DNA of 64,000 bases, from contig NC_061795.1 in assembly GCF_021462225.1 (NCBI RefSeq), forward strand, positions 8,246,001 to 8,310,000, written 5' to 3'. Within the stretch, counting starts at the first letter, position 1, and each line of letters starts with the position of its first letter. This document shows positions 34,001-46,721 of this stretch, piece by piece. The notes under the pieces are model-generated. The model had not been told where the DNA came from. It ran no database searches and saw only the letters and a program-made list of their open reading frames with translations. Origin of the DNA: Girardinichthys multiradiatus (lineage: Eukaryota > Chordata > Actinopteri > Cyprinodontiformes > Goodeidae). A program made the translations under genes and the position numbers.

Positions 34001-37000
34001 CATATTAAAAGTCCTTTATTATAGAAAATGACAAATTTCAGGAGTAAACCCAATGAAGTGACAGCCTATGCCTCTGTATGTTTGCAGTGAAAGTATTGTT
34101 GATGCCAGGTGGTCATGTCATGACTATGGCTTTTGCTATCGGGCTCAGCATTGAAGAGATAAAGCATCACCTTGCCTACGAGCTAAAAGTCCCCCTGGAG
34201 GTGCTGCAGCTCTCTCTGGATGGTGAGTTTTGTTTTCTTTAGCCTCCAGGCTTGTATACATTATCTTAATGTTTCCTAATCTTAGTACTGGTATGTCACA
34301 TACAAGACTTTAAAAAGCTGCTCTACTCAATCTAACCTGATTTACCAGTCATTAAGTCAACTGATTCCCTTTTTTATCATGAAGATCGATCAGCGTAAAA
34401 CCTATGTACAGTAGATTGTAAAAGTATTCATTCCCTTTGAACCTTTCCACATATTGTCACATTACAACCACAAACATGAATATTTTATCATTTTATTGGA
34501 ATTTTATGTGAAAGACCAACACAAAGTTGTATACAATTGTGAAGTGGAACCAAAATTATACATACATATTTTCTTTTTTTAAACAATCAGAAAACTGAAA
34601 AATCTTGCCCCAGATTTTCGATTATGTTTAGGTCTGGACTTTGACTGGCACATTCTAAAACATTAATATGTTTTGTTTTAAACCATTCTATTGTACCCCT
34701 GGCTTTATGTTTAGGCTTGTTGTCCTGCTGGAAGGTGAACCTCTGCCCCAGTCTCAAGTCTTTTGCAGACTCCAACAGGTTTTCTTCCAACATTGCCCTG
34801 TATTTGGCTCCATCCATCTTCCAATCATCTCTGACCACCTTCCCTGTCCCTGCTGAAGAGAAGCACCCGCAGAGCATGATGCTGCCACCACCATATTTTA
34901 CAGTTGAGATGTTGTGTTCAGAGTGAGGTGCAGTGTTAGTTCTCCGCCACACATAGCGTTTTGCATTTTGACCAAAAAGTTCAATTTTGGTCGCGTCTGA
35001 CCAAAGCACCTCCTTCCATGTTTGCTGTGTCTCCAACATGGCTTCTGGCAAACTTCAAACAGGACTTCTTATGGTTTTCTTTTAACAATATCTTTCTTTT
35101 TGCTACTCTTTTGCTACTCTCAGGTGGGGACAGATTTCCCCACCTGAGCTGTGGATCTCTGCAGTTCATCCAGAGTCACCATGTCAGTGCTGTCCTTGTT
35201 TGGCCTGTAAATTTAGGTGGATGGCCTTGTCTTGGTAGGTTTACAGTTGTGCCATACTCTCTCCATTTCCAGATGATGGATTGAACAGTGCTCCATGAGA
35301 TGTTCAAAGCTTGGGAAATCTTTTTATAGCCTGAGCCTGCTTTAAACTTCTCCACAACTTTATCCCTGACCTGTCTGGTGTGTTCCTTGGACTTCATTTT
35401 GTTGTTTGCTCCCCAATATTCTCTTAACCAGCCTCTGAGGCTGTCACAGAGCAGCTGTATTTGTACTGAGGTTAGATTACACACAGGTGGACTCTATTTA
35501 GTTATTAGCAATCATCAGGCAACTTCTGAAGGCAATTAGTTGCACTCATAAGGGGGCTGAATACTATTGCACTGTTCAGTTTTTTATTTGTAAAGATCGT
35601 TTTAAATCTTTTATCATTTTCTTTCCAATTCACAATTGTATACCACTTTGTGATGGCCTTTCACATAGAATTCCAGTAAAATACAGTATATTTATGTTTG
35701 TAGTTGTAATGTGTAATATGTGGAAATGGTCAAAGGGTATGAATACTTTTACAAGTCACTGTATATAATACATCAGTTGAAAATCTCTAACACTAAAGGT
35801 ATATTTGGGCTGGATCCTGATTTTATATACTCATACTCATCATCTTCAGCTTATCCGGGACCGGGTCGTTGGGACAGCAGCCTCAGATGAGAAACCCAGA
35901 CCTTCCTCTCCCCAGACACCTCCTCGAGCTCCTTTAACGGAAGCCCGAGGCATTCTCAGAGCAGCTGAGGGAAATATGCCCCTTTTCCACCAGTACCAAC
36001 TTAAAGCGTTTGCTACCGGTCGACTGTTTCGGCTTTTCCAATAGTAATGGTTACATAGAACTGTTACTATTTTTAGTCCCTGCTTGCTTGTGGTTACAAC
36101 CGTTCCGAGTCGCACTATAAACGTGACATCAGAAGACTGTCAGTCACTGATTAGCTAGGGGACGGCATCACTATTCACAGCATATTTCAATAACTAATGT
36201 TTTCAACTTTTAAATTGTTTTGCTATGGGCTTATTGTGTATATGAGCACTATAGCAAGCTAGCATTAAGCATTAGCTTACCCGCAAATGCCCTCTAGTTT
36301 GTATCCTTCCGTTTGATACAGCATGGCTTCCCTATCTCTCCCTCTCCTGTACTTATCCAAAGTGCTTCAGGTCTCCTTGCACAGAACCTTCTCTGTCTCT
36401 CTTCTTTCACGCCGAGTTTGACAACAGCGATAAACTGAGCAACAGTCTAAGTTGTTGTTGTTTGTGTTTACAAATCACATCACTTCGGACCGCAAGGCCG
36501 CCTTGCTTTCACCTTAGCTGACTCCTCTCGATGTGGAGGAACAGCGGCTCTACTTTGAGTAACTCCATGATGCTTTTTTATATATGAAATACATATTAAT
36601 ATGTTCACAGAAGCAATAAGCAACCTAGTAGATTTGTCCTATGAAAATGGCAAATTTCTAGACATCTTTAATAAATGAATTATAACTCCAGTTTTGAAGT
36701 GTGATTATTATCACTAAGTATGTAGTTATAGAACAAATCACGGTCTACCCGCCATATAAAAAGGTATTAAAAGGTTGCTGACCAGTTAATACATTTTATT
36801 GATAAAAATTTGCTTTTCCATCCAGAACAGTTTGGGTTTCAGTCAACACAACAAGGAACATCTTCTGTTATTAAAAACATGAAAAGAACCTTGGATGAAG
36901 TTAGTATAGTCAGTGGAGTATTTTTGGTCTTGAAAAAGGCTTTTGATACATTAAACCATAATGTTCTTCTACATTTTTCTCCAAGTTTTAAAAGTTACAT

Positions 37001-40000
37001 TTCTCACAACAATGTCTTATTTACTTTCATTCCTGTAAAATAAATACAGAATAATGTGTTAGAGTTCATAGGACTAGATAAACTTTTTAAAGTTGTAAAA
37101 CTGATGGACTACTGCTCTTCTGTTGATATAATTCTAAATTACCTGAAAGTTGTGAAGATGTCCATTGCAAGTTGTTTGCAGAGGATGTTGTCATATATGT
37201 AACTGCAACTACTCCACAGGAGGCTCCAGGTGTCGAACAGGCAAACGATGGAAGTCTCAAAGTGGTTTAAAAATCATTCTCTTTTTTCATTGGGTTTTAC
37301 AATCAAATGGAAACCTCATAAAAACTGTTCAGACTAATCTTAACTGTTTTCCTTTCATAAGATCATGTTTGCTTTTATATGTTGTCAAATTATATCTACA
37401 TGCTTTGATTCTGCCTAACATTTTTTATTGTGTAGCTGTCCTGGACCAAAGTAACCAATCCATTTTAAACATGTGATATCCTACAAATAAGCTCTGAAGG
37501 TTTTAGATCCAAACCCAATGCAAAAGCATTGTCATAAAATCCAGAAAAGGTATAAGACAAAATAATGCTTTCACAAATACATAATTCCAGCTCCTTAAAG
37601 ATTTCTGTGATGTTATAGTTTGTTTTAGTGAGTATCTTTAAAAAACAAATTGCAAGTAAAATAATATGTATTCCAGAGTGTTACGATGTGGTTTTGGATT
37701 GGACCAAAGTGCAGACAAGAGCTCGGCAGGATCATCTTTGTAATTCAAAGATTTATTTACAAAGTCAAAAAACGTAGCAAAATCACTGCAGGTTTCCCAA
37801 GGCAAGGCGTGGCAAAAAACAAAGCATAATCATGGACGAGAACGAGGTATGACAAACACAAGGAACCAGCACTGAACAAAGACACAAAACCAACTTATAT
37901 ACTGTGAGATAACAAAGGCAGATAATCAACGGAACAGGTGTGACAAGGAGGCAGGGAAGCAGAAGGAACAGGTGAAAACAAATACAAAGGCTGAGGATTG
38001 GCAAAGTAACTAATAAACAATAAACAGAAACACAGACCAAGCAAACCTATAGACAAAGATAAATAATCAAATGGGGAATAAGAAAACTAGAATAATCATA
38101 ATCATGACTAAAGTAAACAGAGAAACTAGAGGGAACATAGGAACAATAATAACAACCTAAGAACAAACAAAGAACCCATAAAGAAAACCTGAATACAAAA
38201 GTAAACAAACCTAACCACACTGACTGAATTAACTCGAAAGGAAACAGAAAATAAACTAGTAAACAAGAAGAGTGCAAAGGAACAAATAATAAAACACAAT
38301 TAAACACAAATATACTAAAGAGAAATAAAACTAGAGAATCCAGGGAAGACCAAGAACTATAATAATTACAATAATAATAATAATAATAAACCATGTCAAG
38401 TAATAAAAAAAACATAAATGAACTTAATGAGGGAGGAGAACAACAAAACACCAGGAGGCAGTAGAGGGAGCAAAACAAACTAATAAACTTAATAGAAACA
38501 TCTAGACAAAATAAACTATCACAAGAAACCATAAAAGTCCAAAATGTCACTCCGTTACACAGAGCATTTTGGTTCAGCTTCTGTTCAGGATAAGACATAA
38601 TCTAAAAATTCTGTTTTTGCAGGTAGAGTGGTGGAGGAGCATCAGAGCCTGATGGAGCTCGGCATTCGGCCTCACAGCTCCACCCAGATGGAGATGAGCT
38701 CTTCTGACCCAAGCTCCTACCCGCTTCGCCTTCTACATCCCCCAGAACATGACAGCATGCCAGATGTCATTACTGTACAAGTCCCAAAAGGTATGGCCTT
38801 TCTAACATACTCTGCATATTATGAAAGGAAGGTGGGCTGTCATTACTTATCGAACAAGAATTAATCAAAGTTGAAAACTAATGTTTAATTTAAAATGTTT
38901 TGATTTATTGCGGAAGCCACACAAACTTTAACAATAATAAACTACAGAGAACCAAACCTCCCCTAAATACACTGAAATATGACTCCATTCAGTTTTATTT
39001 ATTTCATGGAGCATCAAACCTGATATTGTTTCATGCTTTTATGGTTTAAACCCAAGCGATTAAACTAAATCAAATTTAGCCTCATACAACAACGTAACAC
39101 ACCTCAGAAAGTGATGGAAAAAACCTCAATCAGATAAAAACTGTGAAACTTCCTCTGTTTCTGTCACCTGTGGATGGAAATGCGCATCAGTCTGTGCACT
39201 GAGGAGCATAAAATGCATATGAATCATCAGAGGGGCACTTTCATTCTCACTGAATAACAAAACGGTGTCAGATCAGCAGATTAATTTCAAACAAGTCAGA
39301 TTTGATGATTCCTAAGGTGGAAAGGCTGACAACCACACGCCTATAAATAGCTGCGTAAAGTGGCACTTAATTGTGGAACGATGGCAGCTTTGGCACAGCT
39401 GGAGGACATCCACTATGGAAGAGGTTGGAAGGAGCGTTTTTTTTGGGGGGGGGTTTGTACTGATCTGCTGGCACATGATGATGCATGGCTTATTAGCTGC
39501 TTTAGATTGCCCAGGGCAATTATTTTGGAGCTCTGCATGGAGCTGGCCTCAGTGTTAAGAGGGAAACCAGGAGGAACCGTGGGTCACCGGTGCCAGTTCA
39601 AGTTCTCACTAGGTTACAGTCCATTCAACCAGACCTATTCAGAGGGATCTGACTGACAGGTCAGGTATTTAACAGCCATCTCTGAGCTGTGCCATGCCAG
39701 TTGTATGGAACGACCTCATCCATATGTTGGTCAGATATATACAGGTCCTTCTCAAAATATTAGCATATTGTGATAAAGTTCATTATTTTCCATGATGTCA
39801 TGATGAAAATTTAACATTCATATATTTTAGATTCACACTAACTGAAATATTTCAGATCTTTTATTGTCTTAATACGGATGATTTTGGCATACAGCTCATG
39901 AAAACCCAAAATTCCTATCTCACAAAATTAGCATATTTCATCCGACCAATAAAAGAAAAGTGTTTTTAATACAAAAAACGTCAACCTTCAAATAATCATG

Positions 40001-43000
40001 TACAGTTGTGCACTCAATACTTGGTCGGGAATCCTTTTGCAGAAATTACTGCTTCAATGCGGCGTGGCATGGAGCCAATCAGCCTGTGGCACTGCTGAGG
40101 TCTTATGGAGGCCCAGGATGCTTCGATAGCGGCCTTTAGCTCATCCAGAGTGTTGGGTCTTGAGTCTCTCAACGTTCTCTTCACAATATCCCACAGATTC
40201 TCTATGGGGTTCAGGTCAGGAGAGTTGGCAGGCCAATTGAGCACATTGATACCATGGTCAGTAAACCATTTACCAGTGGTTTTGGCACTGTGAGCAGGTG
40301 CCAGGTCGTGCTGAAAAATGAAATCTTCATCTCCATAAAGCTTTTCAGCAGATGGAAGCATGAAGTGCTCCAAAATCTCCTGATAGCTAGCTGCATTGAC
40401 CCTGCCCTTGATAAAACACACTGGACCATCACCAGCAGCTGACACGGCACCCCAGACCATCACTGACTGTGGGTACTTGACACTGGATTTCTGGCATTTT
40501 GGCATTTCCTTCTCCCCAGTCTTCCTCCAGACTCTGGCACCTTGATTTCCGAATGACATGCAGAATTTGCTTTCATCCGAAAAAAGTACTTTGGACCACT
40601 GAGCAACAGTCCAGTGCTGCTTCTCTGTAGCCCAGGTCAGGCGCTTCTGCCGCTGTTTCTGGTACAAAAGTGGCTTGACCTGGGGAATGCGGCACCTGTA
40701 ACCCATTTCCTGCACACGCCTGTGCACGGTGGCTCTGGATATTTCTACTCCAAACTCAGTCCACTGCTTCCGCAGGTCCCCCAAGGTCTGGAATCGGCCC
40801 TTCTCCACAATCTTCCTCAGGGTCCGGTCACCTCTTCTTGTTGTGCAGCGTTTTCTGCCACACTTTTTCCTTCCCACAGACTTCCCACTGAGGTGCCTTG
40901 ATACAGCACTCTGGGAACAGCCTATTCGTTCAGAAATTTCTTTCTGTGTCTTACCCGCTTGCTTGAGGGTGTCAATAGTGGCCTTCTGGACAGCAGTCAG
41001 GTCGGCAGTCTTACCCATGATTGGGGTTTTGAGTGATGAACCAGGCTGGGAGTTTTAAAGGACTCAGGAATCTTTTGCAGGTGTTTAGAGTTAACTCGTT
41101 GATTCAGATGATTAGGTTCATAGCTCGTTTAGAGACCCTTTTAATGATATGCTAATTTTGTGAGATAGGAATTTTGGGTTTTCATGAGCTGTATGCCAAA
41201 ATCATCCGTATTAAGACAATAAAAGACCTGAAATATTTCAGTTAGTGTGCAATGAATCTAAAATATATGAATGTTAAATTTTCATCATGACATTATGGAA
41301 AATAATGAACTTTATCACAATATGCTAATATTTTGAGAAGGACCTGTAAAGTTCCCCTAAACTATGGCTCTCATTTGCAGCGAGTAGCTGATTTCTGAAT
41401 GTAATCAGAGCTACAGAATACACTTATACTGCAAGAGCCCATCTGTAAGTCTTTTAGTACAGCTAAACTTACACAGAGCCTTGTTGAGCCATCCATTCCC
41501 CCAGCTTTCAGCAGTCATGACTTTATGGGATACTTTAAAAATAAATTGATTCTATTAAAAACAAAAACATTTGCATACTCCCGAACATGATTACTTCATC
41601 CTCAGTAAGTAATACAGCACTGGAAGTAACTGTGGAACCTGATCTGTGTTTGGATTGTTTTGACCTTGTGGATCTATTTAAGGAAGTGTTCCCTCTGATT
41701 ACCAGCCCCATTTTAGATATGATTAATCTATCCTTAGTAAATGGATATGTACCACAAGCTTTTAAGGTAGCTGTAATTAAACCTTTACTTAAGAAACCTT
41801 TGCTTGATCGAAATGACTTGAAAAATTACAGACCTATATGCAATCTTCCATTCTTATCTAAAATTCTTGAGAAAATAGTTGCTAATCAAATGTGTGACCA
41901 TTTACACAGCGATGATCTGTTTGAAGACTTTCAGTCAGGTTTCAGAGCTTATCATAGCACTGAAACAGCTCTGCTGAAAGTCACTAATGATATTCTTATG
42001 GCCTCAGATAATGGACTTGTGTCTGTAGTTGTTCTGTTAGATCCTAGTTCTGCATTTGATACAGTCAATCACAATATTCTCTTAGAAAGGCTGGAATATG
42101 CTGTAAGGATCAGGGGAACAGCGCTAGGCTGGTTTAAATCTTATTTGTCTGACAGATTCCAGTTTGTTCATGTAAATGATAAATCATCTTTAAACTCCAG
42201 GGTTAATTGTGGAGTACCACAGGGTTCAGTACTTGGGCCAATACTCTTTACTATATATATATACACATTTGTACTGTTATGCTGATGATACCCAGCTTTA
42301 ATTAACCATAAATCCTGATGAGCCCAACCAGTTAGATAGACTACAAGCATGTCTTGAAGACATAAAAACTTGGATGACTTAAAATTTTTTGCTTCTAAAT
42401 TCATACAAGACAAAAGTTGTCATCTTTGGACCGGAGTCTTTGAAAAAGAAACTGCTTAGTCAGTCACTTAACCTGGATGGCATTAAATTGAACTCTGGTA
42501 ATAAAGAAGAAAACCGTGGTGTTATTTTTGACCAGGACAGGTAATTTAAATCCCATATTAAACAGGTTTCTAGGATTTCCTTCTTTCACCTCCGGAACAT
42601 TGCCAAAATTAAAAATATCCTGTCCAGGAGTGACGCTGAAAAACTAGTCCATGCATTTGTTACTTCACGGCTGAACTATTGTAATTCTTTACTATCAGGA
42701 TGTCCACAAAATGCTGTTCAAAGCCTTCAGCTGATTCAAAATGCTGCAGCAAGAGTTCTGATGAAAATTAAAAACAGAGATCATATCTCTCCTATTTTAG
42801 CTTCCCTTCATTGGCTTCCTGTTAAATCCAGAATAGAATCTAAAATTATTCTCCTCACATATAAAGCCCTTAATGATCTTGCTCCATAATACATCAGATT
42901 GTTCCATATGTTCCTAACAGAGCACTTCATTCTCAGACTGCAGGTTTACTGGTGGTTCCTAGAGTCTCTAGAAGTAGAATGGGAGGCAGATCCTTTAGTT

Positions 43001-46000
43001 ATTGGGCTCCTCTCCTGTGGAACTAGCTCCCAGTTTTAGTCCGTGAGGCAGACACCCTGTCTACTTTTAAGGCTAGGTTTAAAACTTTCCTTTTTGATAA
43101 AGCTTAAAGTTAGAGTGGTTTAGGTTATCCTGAGCTACCTCTGTAGTTATGCTGCTATAGGCTTACACTGCTGGAGGTAGGGCTGGGTGAAATCACGATA
43201 ATATATCAGTCGATATCGATATATATCACAATATAAAACAAATCACTATTTTTGTCTATCTTTAATGTTCTCTGCTACTATTAAGTGCGTTATTATTATT
43301 AGAAGGTTATTTTTGATTAAAAGATTGGATTTTAAAATGCTGAACATGTCATCGAACATTATTCAACTGTTTTGGATTAATAAAATCAAAATCAGCTTTT
43401 TTGCCAAGTTTGTGACAAAAACCAGGAATTTGACTCCGGTACATTTGCTCTCAGTGAAGATTTGTTTATTTTTTGTCAACATAAATGAAAATAAAATTCC
43501 AATTTAAAAATATTTACACAACTGACTTTACAATAGCATTTATTAAAATATCAGTTTAAGTATGCATGGTGTTAAGTGTTCATCAGAGCATTAGCCCTGT
43601 TGGCGGGAGAAACTGTCTCTGTATCAGCTGGTTTTAGCAGACAGTGCTGTGTAGTGCTGACCCGACAGTAAAAGTCTAAACAGTTTAAAAGAGGTATACT
43701 TTAAACTAAAATCTTCTTGTGCAATACAATAAACTCCTGCATTTGTGATTTCTCTGTCGCTTCGACTTTGTATCATAAGGCATGAGAAAGCTGACTGATC
43801 AGTTGTTGAAGGTGTACAGGCGTTGTTTTCGGAGAGAGGGAGCAGAGGCGGGGGCTTAGCAGTCCTCCTCTCCTGTCTGGGAATGTAATGTTTTACACTC
43901 TGCATGCTCCAGTGTGGCACTGGTTCAGGTGGTAAAAGATTTGTGGTATACCCCGAATTTGTCAGAGCATGCGCTCAACATAATTTGCAGTGCAAGTACT
44001 TTTTTTTTTTTTGTCAGACTTTAAATAGCCAAAATAGCCACACGACTAAACTGCTCTGACCCTTCTTGTCAATGATGTTGTTCGCTGTGTCATCTGTCTT
44101 TTCTTCTTTCAAGGCATAAATGTTTTTCAAATTTTTTTCAGTGATGTCTGTTCTAACCATTACCTGAAATAAGAGACTACAGCTGCACAAACATTAGCTG
44201 TTAGCATGTCTGGCTGTTATTGTGCTGTCTACGTCAACATAACTTTGCCTCTCTATATGCCAGCCACATGACTGGCCCAGCGCCATCTATCGGAAAGTCT
44301 ATTGACCATGTTTCATAGCTCTATGGAGGAAAAGTTATTTCGCAATATCTATCTCTATCGTTTTATCGCCCAGTCCTAGCTGGAGGACATATTAATCACT
44401 TTCACACTATCTGCTACAATCTCATACTACTCTCCAATTTTGTGTTATTTGCTGTTATTTCAGCTTTGAACTCTTATCTTCTCTTTCTGGTTTTTTTTTT
44501 CTCTTTCTAGAAGCTCCATCTGACCTGGCTCTGTGTTTAGCTGCGGCATCTTCCTGGAGGGGGACATCAGCTGAGCTGCTGCTGCCAACAAATTAATGCT
44601 CACCTTTTACAGATGATCCACTTTGCCCTGTCTTTCAGTGTTTAACCCTGTCTCTCCTAGACATATCTACTGGCTGAGCTTCGACTGTGACTAACTGTAT
44701 GTGCTCTCTTTCATACTCTAGATTTTAAAACTGGCTCAGACTTTATCTGCTTAGCTGTTTTTCTCTTCTAGATGAAACTACCAAAGGAGCTATAACCGTT
44801 AATGTTTCACTTTTCTTTCCTATAGAAAGTACTACTGGATCAGAGCTTCTGTGTTTTTGTCTCTGCCCTGTTCTCTCAAACCCCAGTCAGTTGTGGCATG
44901 TTAGAATTATGATTATTGATTCTATTGAATCTATATCAATAATTATAATTAAAAATCATAATTTGACAAAATTAATTTCTTAACCAAAATCCTCATTTAT
45001 GAATCGAGACCAGAGATGTCTTCTGGTGTTGTAATTGTGGCTCAACGCCTCTGATAATTATAACCGTTAAATACTCAGTAATAATTGATAACTATTACCA
45101 GAGATGTCACTGTTTAATCGACTGTTTCTGCCCAAACGTGTGGAACTTTTAACCTTATCTTGACTGACGAATCACTCTTGCACAAAATAAACACAGAACG
45201 CCTTCTATTACCATCTATGTGAATATTCATTAAATCACAGCCCTGATACACTCGCTCTTCCGATTTAATAATCTTCACCTACCAAAACATGCAAAGTTCT
45301 ACACAAAAGGGGTAAAATATCTAACTAAACAAAATAAAGCAAAACAGCAGTGGATGCGTATGGAACCAACCAGCAGTTATGGCAAAAATGATAATATGAC
45401 AAAGGGATGTGGCGGTGAGTGGAAGTGGTGGCACGGCTCCAACTGTAACTCCGTTTTACTGAGTCATAAAACCTCCCCCAACTCTGCGCGGGCTGAGCAC
45501 ACAAAGAGTCATAAAACTTTTGGTGGCAAACTAATAAGCAGTGAGGTTGAAGACAAAGAAAATGGTGAATTTCACCATGAGGTTATTATAACACTCCAGT
45601 TACACAGCGCACCTGCGCACAGGTGTTTGCACGGTAAAGACACACTTGCGAGACACGGCGGTCTCCAGAAGTACCAGCGAGTTTCAAAACAATGGCATGC
45701 ACATACAATTCCGAACACACATTAGACTCTAACTGCACTAAAAATCTCCTCTACCCTCCCCGGCTATTCCTAATAAAGAAATAAAATTAATAAAAGGATG
45801 TGTTTTACTTTGTTGAACCCTTCTTTCTGAGCGGAGGTGAGAGAGAATGGGGTGGAAGTTGGAAGTTACTGTGCGTCCACAGTTAACTTCAGGAAAAGCG
45901 GTCAATCTTCGTGCTCTGGCCTCCTTGGCGAAAGGGAAAATATGATCTGACCATCAAAGTTGACTAGGACAAAACACGGTGGCGATTCGTCTCCTTGAAA

Positions 46001-46684
46001 CTCCGTATTTTTTTAGTTACGTGTTAAGCTCACATCTTCGATCGGCAAAGTGAAATTTCTGGCATTCTTATTCCAGAAACCTCAGTTATGAATTCTTCGT
46101 TGGCCAACGAGAGAGAATAAATTAGATCCACTCGGGACTCTTCTCCGGGTGATGCTTCAGAAGTTGGTAACCGTGTCACTGTCACGGTCTCCAGCTGAAA
46201 AGCGAATGGTCAAAATGGGCACCTTCCTATATAGCATCCTGTGACGTCAGACTGGGGCGCCCCGTCATATCGGTCGCAATGTCCTGGATACAAAATGCCC
46301 GAAAACGCCAGGAGGCCTGGTGGCGTCCAGCAATATGCAAATGGTCCAATATTCAGCAAACAAGTGGTCCAACATTCCCCCCTAGGTTCAAAGGGTGAGA
46401 TGAATTGCAGTCTTTGAAGCTACTGGGACCATTCTGTCCTTTGCTGAACAATCAGTGATCCGTGGCGAAGCAGAACAAACAAACTGTCTCTGTGTTCCTC
46501 AAAACCTATGACTGGGCAGGATAGAGGTTAGCCTGGGCAGGACTAAACTCTGACTAGTTCATACCTTTCTACGTTGTTCAATGAGAAAATACAAGACAAT
46601 ACATTCATATCATCATTACATTCTTTGGTCATCAGCTTTGGTAACCCTGAGACAAAATGAAACAACAATAAAATATACCATATA

Positions 46685-46721
<37 letters not shown>

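Larger units (their letters stand above)
39255..41560 (+). pseudogene. PIF/Harbinger (HARBI1-type) transposase remnant split by a Tc1
   Basis: 39375-39600 encodes ALAQLEDIHYGRGWKERFF and DLLAHDDAWLISCFRLPRAI, then LELCMELASVL, the N-terminal part of Harbinger transposases. In a shifted frame, 39680-39741 gives SLSCAMPVVWNDLIHMLVRY. After the Tc1, 41349-41390 continues IKFPLNYGSHLQRVADF. No DDE residue is left. The outer limits are approximate. Confidence 0.75.

Noticed and set aside
38047..38598. 183-codon hydrophobic minus-strand frame
   Set aside because: Lies in the T-rich U3-like part of the solo LTR; the apparent membrane character is a composition effect.
45354..45725. 123-codon open frame, repeated at 52443-52814
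   Set aside because: It lies within the two LTR copies, runs opposite to the element and matches no known protein; its repetition is due to the LTR pair, not to a gene.
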